This document shows, piece by piece, positions 44,523-52,414 of a DNA stretch of 64,000 nucleotides; position 1 is the first letter of the stretch, and each line of letters starts with the position of its first letter. A program made the translations under genes and the position numbers. Source of the DNA: Mycolicibacterium hassiacum DSM 44199 (lineage in GTDB: Bacteria; Actinomycetota; Actinomycetes; Mycobacteriales; Mycobacteriaceae); the NCBI RefSeq assembly GCF_900603025.1, contig NZ_LR026975.1:3100001-3164000 (forward strand). The letters run 5' to 3'. The notes under the pieces are model-generated. The model did no database searches. It saw nothing but the letters and a program-made list of their open reading frames with translations, and was not told where the DNA came from.

Positions 44523-45742
44523 ACGTCACCCTCGACGGGCAGCCGCGGGCCGGGGGTGAAGGCGATCGGCAGTTTGCGGATGGCCCACACCTCGCCGGCG
44601 TCCTCGAACCGCACCGGTTCGCCGTCGAGCCGGTAGTCCGGAATCCGCTGCAGGACCTCGGTCAGCATCTCCTGGAACATCATCCGGGCGATGTGCGAGC
44701 CGAGGCAGCGGTGGATACCGACACCGAAAGCCATCTGCTTGCGGCTGTTGGGCCGGTTCAGGTCGAAGGTGTCCGGATCCTCGAAGATCGCCGGGTCGCG
44801 GTTGGCCGCGGCCCACATCAGGATGCACCGATCCCCCTTGTTCAGCTGGGCGCCGTGGAACTCGGCGTCGCGCGAGATGGTGCGGGCCAGGCCGAGGGTC
44901 GGGGTGTACAGCCGCAGGAACTCGTCGGTGGCGTCGTGGATCAGTGCGGGGTTGGCGATCAGCTGCTCACGCAGTTCGGGCTGTTGGGTCAGCGCGTGCA
45001 GCACGTTGCCGGTCAGGCCGCTGGTGGTGTCCATGCCGCCCAGCATCATCAGCACGGTGTACATCAGGATCTGGGTGTCGTCGAGCGGCTGATCGTCGAT
45101 GCGCCCGTTGAGGATTCGGCCGAAGAGATCGTCGCCGAGGTCACCGCTCTCGCGGCGCTCCGCCATGTGCTTGAAGATCTCGCCGAACAGTTCGGCGACG
45201 GCCGCGCCGGACGTCTCCGGGTCGTGGGTGCGGTCGTGCACCATCGAGTGCACCCACTGCACCCACTGCAGGTACTTGGACTCGTCGAAGCCGAGCATGT
45301 GCAGTACCAGCTTGGCCGGCAGCGGGGTGGTGAGTTCGCCGACGATGTCGCAGTGCCCGCGTTCGATGAACTCGTTGATCATCGCACGGGCCATCCGGCG
45401 CACCCGCGGCCGCAGCCGTTCGGCCTGCCCGGGCGAGAACGCCTTGATCGTGATGGCACGCAGCTTCTGGGTCAGCGGCGGATCGGTCTCGATCGGCAGG
45501 ATCGGATACGGCGCGCCACTCGGCGGGATGCCGTTCGTCGGGTAGGAGTTGAACAGGTCGTCGTCGCGGGCGGCGTCGAAGACCGACTGGTAGTCGACCA
45601 GCGCCCAGAATCCGCCGTATGCGGTGGAGCGCGCGACCGGGCAGCGCGATCGCATCTCGGCCAGGATCTGGTGCGGGCGTTCCCGGAACTCCGGGGAGTG
45701 ATGGTCGAAGTTCTCGACGACCGGCGCCTGGGCTTGTGTCAC
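44519..45742 (-). CDS. Cytochrome P450
   Basis: This 407-residue soluble bacterial P450 shows the I-helix MLGGMDTTSGLTGN, the K-helix ExxR in DEFLRLY, and the heme loop FGVGIHRCLG with the cysteine ligand at about residue 346. GTG at 45742 has a GAGGAGGG site 7 bases upstream and gives a normal N-terminus. Electron partners may be the CxxHxxC ferredoxins at 36856 or 57601. It is cotranscribed with a beta-hydroxyacid dehydrogenase and divergent from a TetR gene, with a long palindrome just upstream. It probably hydroxylates the island's hydrophobic substrate. Confidence 0.94.
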   Translation of the reverse strand: MTQAQAPVVENFDHHSPEFRERPHQILAEMRSRCPVARSTAYGGFWALVDYQSVFDAARDDDLFNSYPTNGIPPSGAPYPILPIETDPPLTQKLRAITIKAFSPGQAERLRPRVRRMARAMINEFIERGHCDIVGELTTPLPAKLVLHMLGFDESKYLQWVQWVHSMVHDRTHDPETSGAAVAELFGEIFKHMAERRESGDLGDDLFGRILNGRIDDQPLDDTQILMYTVLMMLGGMDTTSGLTGNVLHALTQQPELREQLIANPALIHDATDEFLRLYTPTLGLARTISRDAEFHGAQLNKGDRCILMWAAANRDPAIFEDPDTFDLNRPNSRKQMAFGVGIHRCLGSHIARMMFQEMLTEVLQRIPDYRLDGEPVRFEDAGEVWAIRKLPIAFTPGPRLPVEGDV

Positions 45743-45759
45743 GATCTGAACCCTCCTCG

Positions 45760-45786
45760 AACTACACTTTTTGGAAATGTGTAGTT
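45760..45786. promoter_or_regulatory. 27-bp palindrome upstream of the P450 gene
   Basis: AACTACAC (45760-45767) and GTGTAGTT (45779-45786) are perfect 8-bp arms, and inner TTT/AAA triplets extend the symmetry. It lies 17 bases upstream of the P450 start in the P450/TetR divergent region, so it is a strong operator candidate. Confidence 0.7.
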
Positions 45787-45794
45787 TGGGCATA

Positions 45795-45811
45795 CGTTAA
45801 TCATTTAACGG
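45795..45811. promoter_or_regulatory. CGTTAA-TTAACG palindrome
   Basis: CGTTAA (45795-45800) and TTAACG (45805-45810) are perfect 6-bp arms with a 4-base spacer. The block TCATTTAACGG is shared with the promoter region at 40.8 kb. It lies between the P450 and TetR genes. Confidence 0.6.
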
Positions 45812-45865
45812 ATTCGGCGTCAAGGCGATGGGCACTCGAATTTCGATGAACCGGCGGATGATTCG

Positions 45866-46471
45866 ATGACCAGGCGATCACCGGCCTGGGGCGCCGCCGA
45901 TCCGCCGATGAGCGACGGCGAGGCGCGGTCCCGGCTGCTCGAGGCCGCCGAGGCGTGCTTTCGCGAGCGCGGCCCACTGCGCACCAAGATCACCCACGTC
46001 GCCGCGAAGGCCGGGGTGCACCGCACCACGGTCTACAAGTACTTCTCCGGCATGGACGAGATCCTGATGGCCTGCTTCATCAAGGCCACTGACGCCGTCG
46101 TCGAGGCCGCCGAGCCCTACTTCCGGCAGGACGCCCCGTTCGTCGAGCGGCTGATCCGGGCCGCCCTAGCCGGCCTGCAGGTCGCCCGCACCTCGCCGAC
46201 GATGCGGTCGATGACCACTCCCGACGTGCTGGCCCACACCCACCAGTTGGCCGAGCGGTCCGAGACGTGGCGCGCCGAGGTCGTCGACCGGCTGGCCGAG
46301 CGCTTCACCACCGCCGCGCCCGGCGAGGTGCGCACCGACGTGTCACCACATGTGTTGGCGCAGTGGGTTGTTCGGCTCTGCTTCAGCCTGATCGAGGAAC
46401 CGGCCGGTCCGGAGTTCGGCGGCGACGAGGGCCTGCTGCGCACGTTTCTGCCCCGCACCATCGCGCCGTGA
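45866..46471 (+). CDS. TetR family transcriptional regulator
   Basis: This 201-residue regulator has a helix-turn-helix at residues about 17-65: EARSRLLEAAEACFRERGPLRTKITHVAAKAGVHRTTVYKYFSGMDEIL. The ligand domain is all-helical and not similar enough to name a ligand. It is divergent from the P450-dehydrogenase operon, and the intervening region holds two distinct palindromes. One is shared with the MaoC/thiolase promoter at 40.8 kb, so this protein may control both units. A hairpin terminates it against a convergent amidohydrolase gene. Confidence 0.9.
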   Translation: MTRRSPAWGAADPPMSDGEARSRLLEAAEACFRERGPLRTKITHVAAKAGVHRTTVYKYFSGMDEILMACFIKATDAVVEAAEPYFRQDAPFVERLIRAALAGLQVARTSPTMRSMTTPDVLAHTHQLAERSETWRAEVVDRLAERFTTAAPGEVRTDVSPHVLAQWVVRLCFSLIEEPAGPEFGGDEGLLRTFLPRTIAP

Positions 46472-46484
46472 GGAAAAGAGTTGA

Positions 46485-46535
46485 CTCTGCGCCTACGGCG
46501 CGAAGGTGCGAGTAGCACCGGCCGTAGGCGCAGAG
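46485..46535. terminator. Bidirectional hairpin between convergent genes
   Basis: CTCTGCGCCTACGGC (46485-46499) pairs perfectly with 46521-46535. Inside the loop GGTGC and GCACC form a second small stem. It lies between the convergent TetR and amidohydrolase genes. Confidence 0.75.
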
Positions 46536-46547
46536 CCGACGTGGGTG

Positions 46548-47720
46548 TTACGCCGCGCGCGGGAACCGGAACAGCTGCCGCGCGTTGTCCTCCACCATCA
46601 GCTTGCACTCGTCGTCGGGGACGTTGAGCAGCGTCTCGCTGAGCCGCTTGCGCGAGTTCGGCCAGTTGGAGTCCGAGTGCGGATAGTCGATCTCGACCAT
46701 GATCCGGTCCACGCCGATCGTGTGCCGGTTGGCCAGACCGTGCTCGTCGTCGATGAAGCAGCCCCAGAAGTGGTCGTGGAACAACTCCGACGGGCGAGCG
46801 TCGAAGTCGATCGGCTGGTAGTAGCGGTGCCGTTCCCACACGAAGTCGGCCCGCTCGATGATGTAGGGCACCCAGCCGACCCCGCCCTCGGACAGCGAGA
46901 ACTTCAGGTTGGGGAACTTCTGCAGTTTGCCCGAGAACAACAGGTCCACGGTGGTCCACATCGAGTTGGTGGCGAACAGCGTGATCGCCACGATGAACGG
47001 CGCATCCGGCACGCCGATCTTGCCCGCCACGGCCTGTGCCCCCGAGAAGGAGAACCCGGGCACGTAACCGCCCGCGCCGAAGTGCAGCGAGATCGGCATC
47101 TGCGCGTCCGAGCACACCTGCCACAACGGATCCCAGTGGTCGGAGTGGAACGACGGCAGGCCCAGCGGTACCGGGCTGTCCGGGAACGAGATGGTGCGTG
47201 CGCCCTTCTCGGCGACGCGCTCCGCCTCGGCGACCGCGGCCTCGATGTCCCAGAACGGCAGGATGGCCAGCGGTATGAAGCGGTCGGGCGCGGTGGCGCA
47301 CCACTCGTCGATGTAGTAGTCGTTCCACGCCTTGACGCACAACTCGGCGAGTTCCTTGTCCTTGGCGCGGAAGAAGGTGCCGCCACCGAAGCCCGGGAAG
47401 GACGGGAAGCACAACGCCGCCTGCACCCCGTCGACGTCCATGTCGGCGATGCGCGCCTCGGGGTCGTAGCACCCCGGGATCATGTCCTCGTAGCGCACCG
47501 GGTCCATGCCCCACTGCTCCCGGGGCTTGCCGGCGACGGCGTTCAGCCCGATGGTCGGGTACACCTCGCCGTCGTAGGCCCACAGATGCTTGCCGTCCAT
47601 CTCGATGATGCGCGGGCCGTTCTCCTTGAACTTCTCCGGCAGCCGGTCCTGCCACACCCGTGGGTGTTCGACCACATGGTCGTCGACGGAAACGATCTGG
47701 TGGTCATCCTGCAATGGCAT
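46548..47720 (-). CDS. Amidohydrolase family 2 (metal-dependent hydrolase)
   Basis: This 390-residue TIM-barrel protein has the first metal motif altered to VSVDDHVVEHPRVW (Asp-x-His), then CFPSFPGFGGGTF, ISLHFGAGG, EGGVGWVPYIIERAD and VEIDYPHSDSNWP near the C-terminus. This is the amidohydrolase-2 family, which includes decarboxylases and ring-cleavage or lactone hydrolases. It is closely similar to the protein at 62601 (GLNAVAGKPREQWGMDPVRYEDMIPGC). ATG at 47720 follows a GGGAGGG site. It is divergent from the operon that encodes the double TetR regulator. Confidence 0.88.
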   Translation of the reverse strand: MPLQDDHQIVSVDDHVVEHPRVWQDRLPEKFKENGPRIIEMDGKHLWAYDGEVYPTIGLNAVAGKPREQWGMDPVRYEDMIPGCYDPEARIADMDVDGVQAALCFPSFPGFGGGTFFRAKDKELAELCVKAWNDYYIDEWCATAPDRFIPLAILPFWDIEAAVAEAERVAEKGARTISFPDSPVPLGLPSFHSDHWDPLWQVCSDAQMPISLHFGAGGYVPGFSFSGAQAVAGKIGVPDAPFIVAITLFATNSMWTTVDLLFSGKLQKFPNLKFSLSEGGVGWVPYIIERADFVWERHRYYQPIDFDARPSELFHDHFWGCFIDDEHGLANRHTIGVDRIMVEIDYPHSDSNWPNSRKRLSETLLNVPDDECKLMVEDNARQLFRFPRAA

Positions 47721-47767
47721 GAGGCCCTCCCTGAACAGAGCCGAGGTCTGACGTTTTGTCGCGTGAT

Positions 47768-47802
47768 CTGACACGCTGTCTCACACGGTATATGATGACC
47801 GT
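47768..47802 (+). promoter_or_regulatory. Sigma-70-type promoter with operator-like palindrome
   Basis: CTGACA (47768-47773) and TATGAT (47791-47796) are spaced by 17 bases, a good SigA-type promoter. ACGGT (47785-47789) and ACCGT (47798-47802) form an inverted repeat straddling the -10, so repressor binding would occlude it. It drives the 95-residue protein and the double TetR gene. Confidence 0.6.
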
Positions 47803-47828
47803 CACAGTCGTCCAGTACCGGAGGAGAA

Positions 47829-48116
47829 ATGACCGACCGCGAGAAGCTCGAGGAAGACGATCACGACCTTCTGACCTTCGGTGAGGCGGGCGAGCGGCTG
47901 CGGCTGGAGATCGCCGACGTCGAGAAGACGATCGAGCGGCTGAAGGCCGGCGGGCCGGAGGCCGAGCTGCGCAAGGCGCAGGCCCGCCTGGACGCGCTGC
48001 GGGCCGCGGTTCAGCGCAACTCCGCCGACCGGTTCAACGGCGAGAACTTCGAGAAGTTCTTCGGTTACCGAGCCACGCCGAAGTCCACAGCGCCGAGCGG
48101 TGGACAATCGAGCTGA
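47829..48116 (+). CDS. Small coiled-coil protein, function unknown
   Basis: This 95-residue cytoplasmic protein is charged and helical: FGEAGERLRLEIADVEKTIERLKAGG and ELRKAQARLDALRAAVQRNSADRFNG give a predicted coiled-coil hairpin at residues about 17-70, followed by FEKFFGY and a short polar tail. I do not recognise a family name. A strong CGGAGGAGAA site precedes the ATG. Its stop overlaps the start of the double TetR regulator (TGATG), so the two are coupled; it could be a partner or modulator of that regulator. Confidence 0.8.
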   Translation: MTDREKLEEDDHDLLTFGEAGERLRLEIADVEKTIERLKAGGPEAELRKAQARLDALRAAVQRNSADRFNGENFEKFFGYRATPKSTAPSGGQSS

Positions 48117-49435
48117 TGCCCGAATCGCCGAGTCGCAACCGACGGGACGGCACGGTACGCCGGCCCGGCTACGCGGCATCAGCAGATTCACCGGTCGGAC
48201 GGCGGGGCGCGAAAACCCGCGCGCTGATCAAGTCGACTGCGGCAACCCTGTTCACCACCAACGGGTTTCACGGCACCTCGATCGACGACATCGCCCGGTC
48301 GCTCGGCGGGTCCCGGGCGACCGTCTACCAGTACTTCGCCAACAAGGACCAGATCTACGCCGAAATGGTGGGCGACTGCCAGCAGGCCGTCCTCGACCAC
48401 GTCCACGGCCTCGGCCCGCTCGGCCCCGACGACGCCGGTCTGGAGGCGCTGCGCCGGTGGCTGCGCGGCTGGTCGGACATCTACGACTCCTACGCGGCGG
48501 TGTTCCTCGAGTTCCCCGCCATCGGCGCGCTCGACAGCGTCCGGGTCGGCGACCCCGCGCGGATCCTCACGGTGGTCAAGGAAGTCCATGAGGTGATCGC
48601 CGACCGGCTCGCCCGGGCGGGCGTCGTCGGCATGGACCCGTTGGTCGCCTCGGCGGTGCTGACCCGCATCGCCCACATGGTCAACCTGTACCGCTACCGC
48701 GGCATGTTCGACATGCCGGACCGCGACGCCACCGCGGCGGCCGTGGCGGCGACGCTGCAGCGGATCTTCTTCCCGGAGGGCGGTTCGGACGTCGATGTTC
48801 CGCCCCGGTCCGGGGAGCCCACCCCCGCCCCACCGGCCACGGTGCTCACGGCGACCGATGCGCGGCGCTCCCCGGTGCGCGAGGACGTGCTGACGGTCAG
48901 TTCGGCGCTGTTCGCCGAACGCGGTTATCACGGCGTGGGAATGGAGGAGATCGCCGCCGCGGCCGGCATCAGCCGGGCGACGCTGTATCGCCATTTCAAC
49001 AGCAAGGCCCGCATCCTGGCCGAGCTGACCGACGTGGCGATCGATCGCACCCGCGAACTCGCCCTCGAACTGACCGCGATAGCCGACAACGGTCTGGACA
49101 CCGGCCGCCTGCACGACTGGATCCTGCGCTTCGTCGTTCTGCACCGCCGCTTCCACGGTGTGACCCGCGCGTGGTTCGACGGCGCGGTGATCGAGGAACT
49201 CGGCGAGACGAACATCCTGCGCAGCATCAACGCACTGCGGGACGCGGCCGACGCCGTGGTCGCTCAGCTGGACCTGCCCGACGACACCGATCCGATCATC
49301 GCGACCGGCGTCGTTCTCGCGGTACTGGGCCGCATGACCGAGCCGCTGGAATGGGCCCCGGATGATCCGGAGTACGCCGCGGAGCTGATCCTGCGCATTC
49401 TGTGGCGGTGCCTGCTGCGTTTCCAGAGGACCTGA
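48116..49435 (+). CDS. Tandem double TetR family regulator (fusion of two TetR units)
   Basis: This 439-residue protein contains two complete TetR units in one chain. The first helix-turn-helix is at residues about 34-80 (LIKSTAATLFTTNGFHGTSIDDIARSLGGSRATVYQYFANKDQIY). The second is at about 255-300 (VLTVSSALFAERGYHGVGMEEIAAAAGISRATLYRHFNSKARIL). Each is followed by its own all-helical ligand domain; a Pro/Thr linker lies near residues 228-245. A pseudo-dimeric or higher-order DNA-binding mode is implied. It is coupled to the coiled-coil gene and followed by a crotonase gene. Confidence 0.92.
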   Translation: MPESPSRNRRDGTVRRPGYAASADSPVGRRGAKTRALIKSTAATLFTTNGFHGTSIDDIARSLGGSRATVYQYFANKDQIYAEMVGDCQQAVLDHVHGLGPLGPDDAGLEALRRWLRGWSDIYDSYAAVFLEFPAIGALDSVRVGDPARILTVVKEVHEVIADRLARAGVVGMDPLVASAVLTRIAHMVNLYRYRGMFDMPDRDATAAAVAATLQRIFFPEGGSDVDVPPRSGEPTPAPPATVLTATDARRSPVREDVLTVSSALFAERGYHGVGMEEIAAAAGISRATLYRHFNSKARILAELTDVAIDRTRELALELTAIADNGLDTGRLHDWILRFVVLHRRFHGVTRAWFDGAVIEELGETNILRSINALRDAADAVVAQLDLPDDTDPIIATGVVLAVLGRMTEPLEWAPDDPEYAAELILRILWRCLLRFQRT

Positions 49436-49442
49436 TTCGGCC

Positions 49443-50285
49443 ATGGCGAAATCGACCAGCCACCTCGGCGTCGTACGTTTCGAGCGCGAGGGCCCCATCG
49501 CCCGCATCGTCCTGGACTGGCCCGAGCGCGCGAACGCCCAATCCCCGGAGATGGTGCGGCAGGTCGATTTCTGTCTGGACGAGGCACGGCGCGACTACTC
49601 GGTGAAGGTCGTCATCATCAAGGGCAACGGCAAAGGGTTCTGCGCCGGACATGTGATGGCGCCCGACGCCTACCCCGAGTTCGCCGAATCGCAGCAGGCG
49701 ATGGGCAGCAACTTTCAGGGCAGCAAGGAGCTGTTCCTCTGGCCCACCCTGCGGTTCTGGGAGTTTCCCAAGCAGATGATCGCTCAGGTGCACGGTTATG
49801 CGATCGGCGGCGGCACCTACTGGGCACTGCTGCCCGAGATCACGATCGCCTCCGAAGACGCCTACTTCCAGATGCCGCTGGTCCCCGGCCTGGGGTTCGC
49901 AGGCGGCGAGACGATGATCGAACCGTGGGTGTTCATGAACTACAAACGCGCCGCGGAATACCCCTATACGGCACAGACACTGACCGCGCACCAGGCGCAG
50001 CAGATGGGCCTGGTCAACAAGGTGGTCCCGCTGCGCGAGCTGGAGCCGACAACCGAGGCGATGGCCGAAAAGATCGCTCGCGCACCGCTTTCGACGCTGA
50101 TGGCGACGAAGAGCATGCTGGTGCGGGCCTGGGAACAGATGGGTATGCGCCAGCACCTGCAGTTGTCGGCGGACCCGATGTCGGTGCTGGAGCACACTTC
50201 CGACGCCCAGGCGCTGCGCGCCGAACTCGCCGAGCGGCGACGACTGCCCCGCCAGCAGGCGGCGTCCGGCGACGATACGCGATGA
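49443..50285 (+). CDS. Crotonase family protein with unusual active site
   Basis: This 280-residue crotonase has GPIARIVLDWPERANAQS and GKGFCAGHVMAPDAYPEFAE, then VHGYAIGGGTYWALLPEITIASEDAYFQMPLVPGLGFAGGE. Neither canonical glutamate is present: TYW replaces the first and the second region is QMPLVPG. The oxyanion-hole segment GFCAGHVM is also atypical. It is therefore unlikely to be a simple enoyl-CoA hydratase; hydrolytic C-C cleavage or isomerisation is possible. It lies 7 bases after the double TetR gene and is probably cotranscribed. Confidence 0.85.
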   Translation: MAKSTSHLGVVRFEREGPIARIVLDWPERANAQSPEMVRQVDFCLDEARRDYSVKVVIIKGNGKGFCAGHVMAPDAYPEFAESQQAMGSNFQGSKELFLWPTLRFWEFPKQMIAQVHGYAIGGGTYWALLPEITIASEDAYFQMPLVPGLGFAGGETMIEPWVFMNYKRAAEYPYTAQTLTAHQAQQMGLVNKVVPLRELEPTTEAMAEKIARAPLSTLMATKSMLVRAWEQMGMRQHLQLSADPMSVLEHTSDAQALRAELAERRRLPRQQAASGDDTR

Positions 50286-50304
50286 CGTTGGCGGGCCGCG
50301 AGAT

Positions 50305-50901
50305 TCAGGCCCGGCTCATCCCGGCGATGGTGTCGGCGACGACGGCGATCATCTCCTCGCGGTCCACCGGCACCGACTGGGTCTGCACCGCATGCCAGGC
50401 CCGGTCCAGCAGCCCGATCGCGGCTACACCCACCGCCTCCGGCGGATGCGCGGTCCCCACGCAGATCGCCTGCCCAAGCTTCCAGGCCGTCCGGGTCAGC
50501 ATGTGGTTGCGCGACCGGCGGAAATCCTCGTCCTCGGGGGCCGAGTGGTACGCGGCCAGGATGAACGCGCCGTGCCGGTCCATGTACTCGAAGTACTCGC
50601 GAACCCAGGCGCGCAGGGCGTCACGGTCACCGGAGCGCACCGCCTCGCCGCAGCGCGCGACCACCGCGAGCACATCGTGATAGGCGGTCTCGCCCAGCAC
50701 GCTGAAGACCTCGCGCTTGTCCTTGAAGTAGGTGTAGAACCCCGCCCGTGAGATGCCGCAGGCGTCGGTGATCGCGTTGATCGGCGTGCCCCCGTAGCCG
50801 CGCTCCAGGAACAGCTTGCGGCTCGCCTCGAGGATGGCCGCGCGGGTGCGTTCGCCCCGGCCGACCTCCACCGAGTCCGCGCCTCGGTCCGTGACCGTCA
50901 T
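50305..50901 (-). CDS. TetR family transcriptional regulator
   Basis: This 198-residue regulator has a helix-turn-helix at residues about 17-62: RTRAAILEASRKLFLERGYGGTPINAITDACGISRAGFYTYFKDKREVF. The ligand domain includes AWVREYFEYMDRHGAFILAAYHSAPEDEDF, resembling the KstR2/FadR-like acyl-CoA-responsive TetR proteins in general shape, though no ligand can be assigned. It is divergent from the amidohydrolase gene at 51048; the intergenic region has an inverted repeat overlapping a TTGACA box. Confidence 0.9.
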   Translation of the reverse strand: MTVTDRGADSVEVGRGERTRAAILEASRKLFLERGYGGTPINAITDACGISRAGFYTYFKDKREVFSVLGETAYHDVLAVVARCGEAVRSGDRDALRAWVREYFEYMDRHGAFILAAYHSAPEDEDFRRSRNHMLTRTAWKLGQAICVGTAHPPEAVGVAAIGLLDRAWHAVQTQSVPVDREEMIAVVADTIAGMSRA

Positions 50902-50981
50902 GCTGGCACCTTACCTGACAGTCACGTCGGAAGGCAATTTGAGCAGTTCACAAGGCATGATTGCTGATCTTGAACCGTTCT

Positions 50982-51011
50982 CTTGACACTTTCGTCAAGT
51001 TCGAGCAGACT
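50982..51011 (+). promoter_or_regulatory. Promoter with overlapping inverted repeat
   Basis: TTGACA (50983-50988) and CAGACT (51006-51011) are spaced by 17 bases. CTTGAC (50982-50987) and GTCAAG (50994-50999) form a perfect inverted repeat covering the -35. It would drive the amidohydrolase gene and is a plausible site for the divergent TetR. Confidence 0.55.
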
Positions 51012-51047
51012 CATCAGCGCAGCCACCCCGACCACGGGAGAGGACCA

Positions 51048-52316
51048 ATGACGACCACGCAGACGACTCAGGCGACGGGCGAGGCGGGCATCCACCCGGA
51101 TGTGCCGATCTTCGATGCCGACCAGCACATCTACGAGACCCCCGACGCCCTGACCAAGTTCCTGCCCGACGAGTTCAAGCCGAAGATCCAGTTCGTCAAC
51201 ATCGGCCGGCACACCCGGGTCGCGGTGATGGGCAGGATCAACGACTACATGCCCAACCCCACCTTCGAGCGGGTCGCCGCACCGGGCGCGCACGAGAAGT
51301 TCTACGCCGGCCAGAACCCCGAAGGGCTGACCCTGCGCCAGATGTCGGGCCGCGGTATCGACACCCCGCCGGGTGCGCGCGATCCCCAGGAACGGCTGCG
51401 GGTACTCGACCAGCAGGGCGTCGACGAATGCCTGAACTTCCCGACACTGGCGAACCTGGTCGAGCACTCCACCGCCGAGGATCCCGACCTGACCGCCGCG
51501 GTCATCCACGCGCTCAACGAGTGGCTCTACGAGACCTGGAGCTTCAATGTCGAGAACCGGATCTTCACCACCCCGGTGCTGACCCTGGGACTGGTCGACA
51601 ACGCCCGCCGTGAGCTGGAGTGGATCCTGGACAAGGGCGCCAAGGTGGCGCTGATCAAGCCCGCCCCCGTCAAGGGCTACAAGGGCTGGCGCTCCCCCGC
51701 GCTGCCGGAGTTCGACCCGTTCTGGCGCGATGTCGAGGACGCCGGGCTACCGATCGTCCTGCACGCCAGCCAGCCACCGCTGCAGGAGTACATCGACAAG
51801 TGGGAGCCGCCGACCACCCACAACGCCTTCGAGATGTCGGCGTTCAAGTGGACGGTGCTGGGGCACCGCGAGATCGCCGACATGATCACCAGCCTGATCT
51901 GCCACGGCACGCTGACCCGGTTCCCGAAGCTGCGGATCGCCAGCGTGGAGAACGGCAGTTCGTGGATCAAGCCACTGTTCGACGACCTGCAACTGACCTA
52001 CGGCAAGATGCCGCAGAACTTCGAGGAGCATCCGCACGACGTCTTCCGGCGCAACATCTGGGTCAGCCCGTTCTGGGAGGGCAAGGTCGAAGACGTGGTC
52101 AACACGGTGGGCTGGGACCGGGTGCTGTTCGGTTCGGACTGGCCGCATCCCGAGGGACTGGCCGAGCCGAAGCGGTACTGGCACTACTCGGAAGGGATGA
52201 CGCGGCGCCGCGCCTACGACTTCATGGGCGACAACGCCCGCCGGTTCATGGGCCTGCCGTTGAAGAACCCCGACCCCGACGCCGTCAAACCGCCGGTGCT
52301 CGAGTCGGTCGGATGA
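51048..52316 (+). CDS. Amidohydrolase family 2 (metal-dependent hydrolase)
   Basis: This 422-residue TIM-barrel enzyme has FDADQHIYETPDALTKFLP (Asp-x-Asp-x-His first metal site), CLNFPTLANLVEHST, IVLHASQPPLQEYIDKWEPP, IASVENGSSWIKPLFDDLQ and LFGSDWPHPEGL, with the final Asp of the active site in SDWPHPEG. These are the canonical amidohydrolase-2 motifs, better preserved than in the paralogues at 46548 and 62601. A GGGAGAGGA site precedes the ATG. It probably decarboxylates or hydrolyses a ring intermediate; the exact substrate is unknown. Confidence 0.9.
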   Translation: MTTTQTTQATGEAGIHPDVPIFDADQHIYETPDALTKFLPDEFKPKIQFVNIGRHTRVAVMGRINDYMPNPTFERVAAPGAHEKFYAGQNPEGLTLRQMSGRGIDTPPGARDPQERLRVLDQQGVDECLNFPTLANLVEHSTAEDPDLTAAVIHALNEWLYETWSFNVENRIFTTPVLTLGLVDNARRELEWILDKGAKVALIKPAPVKGYKGWRSPALPEFDPFWRDVEDAGLPIVLHASQPPLQEYIDKWEPPTTHNAFEMSAFKWTVLGHREIADMITSLICHGTLTRFPKLRIASVENGSSWIKPLFDDLQLTYGKMPQNFEEHPHDVFRRNIWVSPFWEGKVEDVVNTVGWDRVLFGSDWPHPEGLAEPKRYWHYSEGMTRRRAYDFMGDNARRFMGLPLKNPDPDAVKPPVLESVG

Positions 52317-52321
52317 GACCT

Positions 52322-52391
52322 CCGGCGCCGGGTGTGAACGCTCCACGAGACCCCTTGCAGCCTAGTGTCATGCGTTCACACTCGGCGCCGG
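52322..52391. repeat. Spaced 19-bp inverted repeat
   Basis: A 19-base arm at 52322-52340 (CCGGCGCCGGGTGTGAACG) pairs with 52373-52391 with one mismatch, leaving a 32-base loop. It lies between the amidohydrolase and SDR genes and could terminate the first or regulate the second. Confidence 0.6.
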
Positions 52392-52414
52392 CTGACTCCC
52401 GGGGTCGGTGGTGA
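52370..52414 (+). CDS. 14-codon leader ORF coupled to the SDR gene
   Basis: ATG at 52370 opens a 14-residue frame whose TGA overlaps a GTG start of the SDR (GTGA at 52411). It lies over the right arm of the inverted repeat. It is more likely a translational-coupling leader than a functional peptide, and could be chance. Confidence 0.3.
   Translation: MRSHSAPADSRGRW

Noticed and set aside
42487..44529. 680-residue minus-strand frame over the SnoaL-like, SDR and dehydrogenase genes
   Set aside because: Composition is typical of antisense to GC-rich genes; the three real genes on either strand have full catalytic motifs.
45760..45786. Insertion-sequence terminal repeats near the P450 palindrome
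   Set aside because: No transposase gene or target-site duplication is present; the symmetry is operator-like in size and position.
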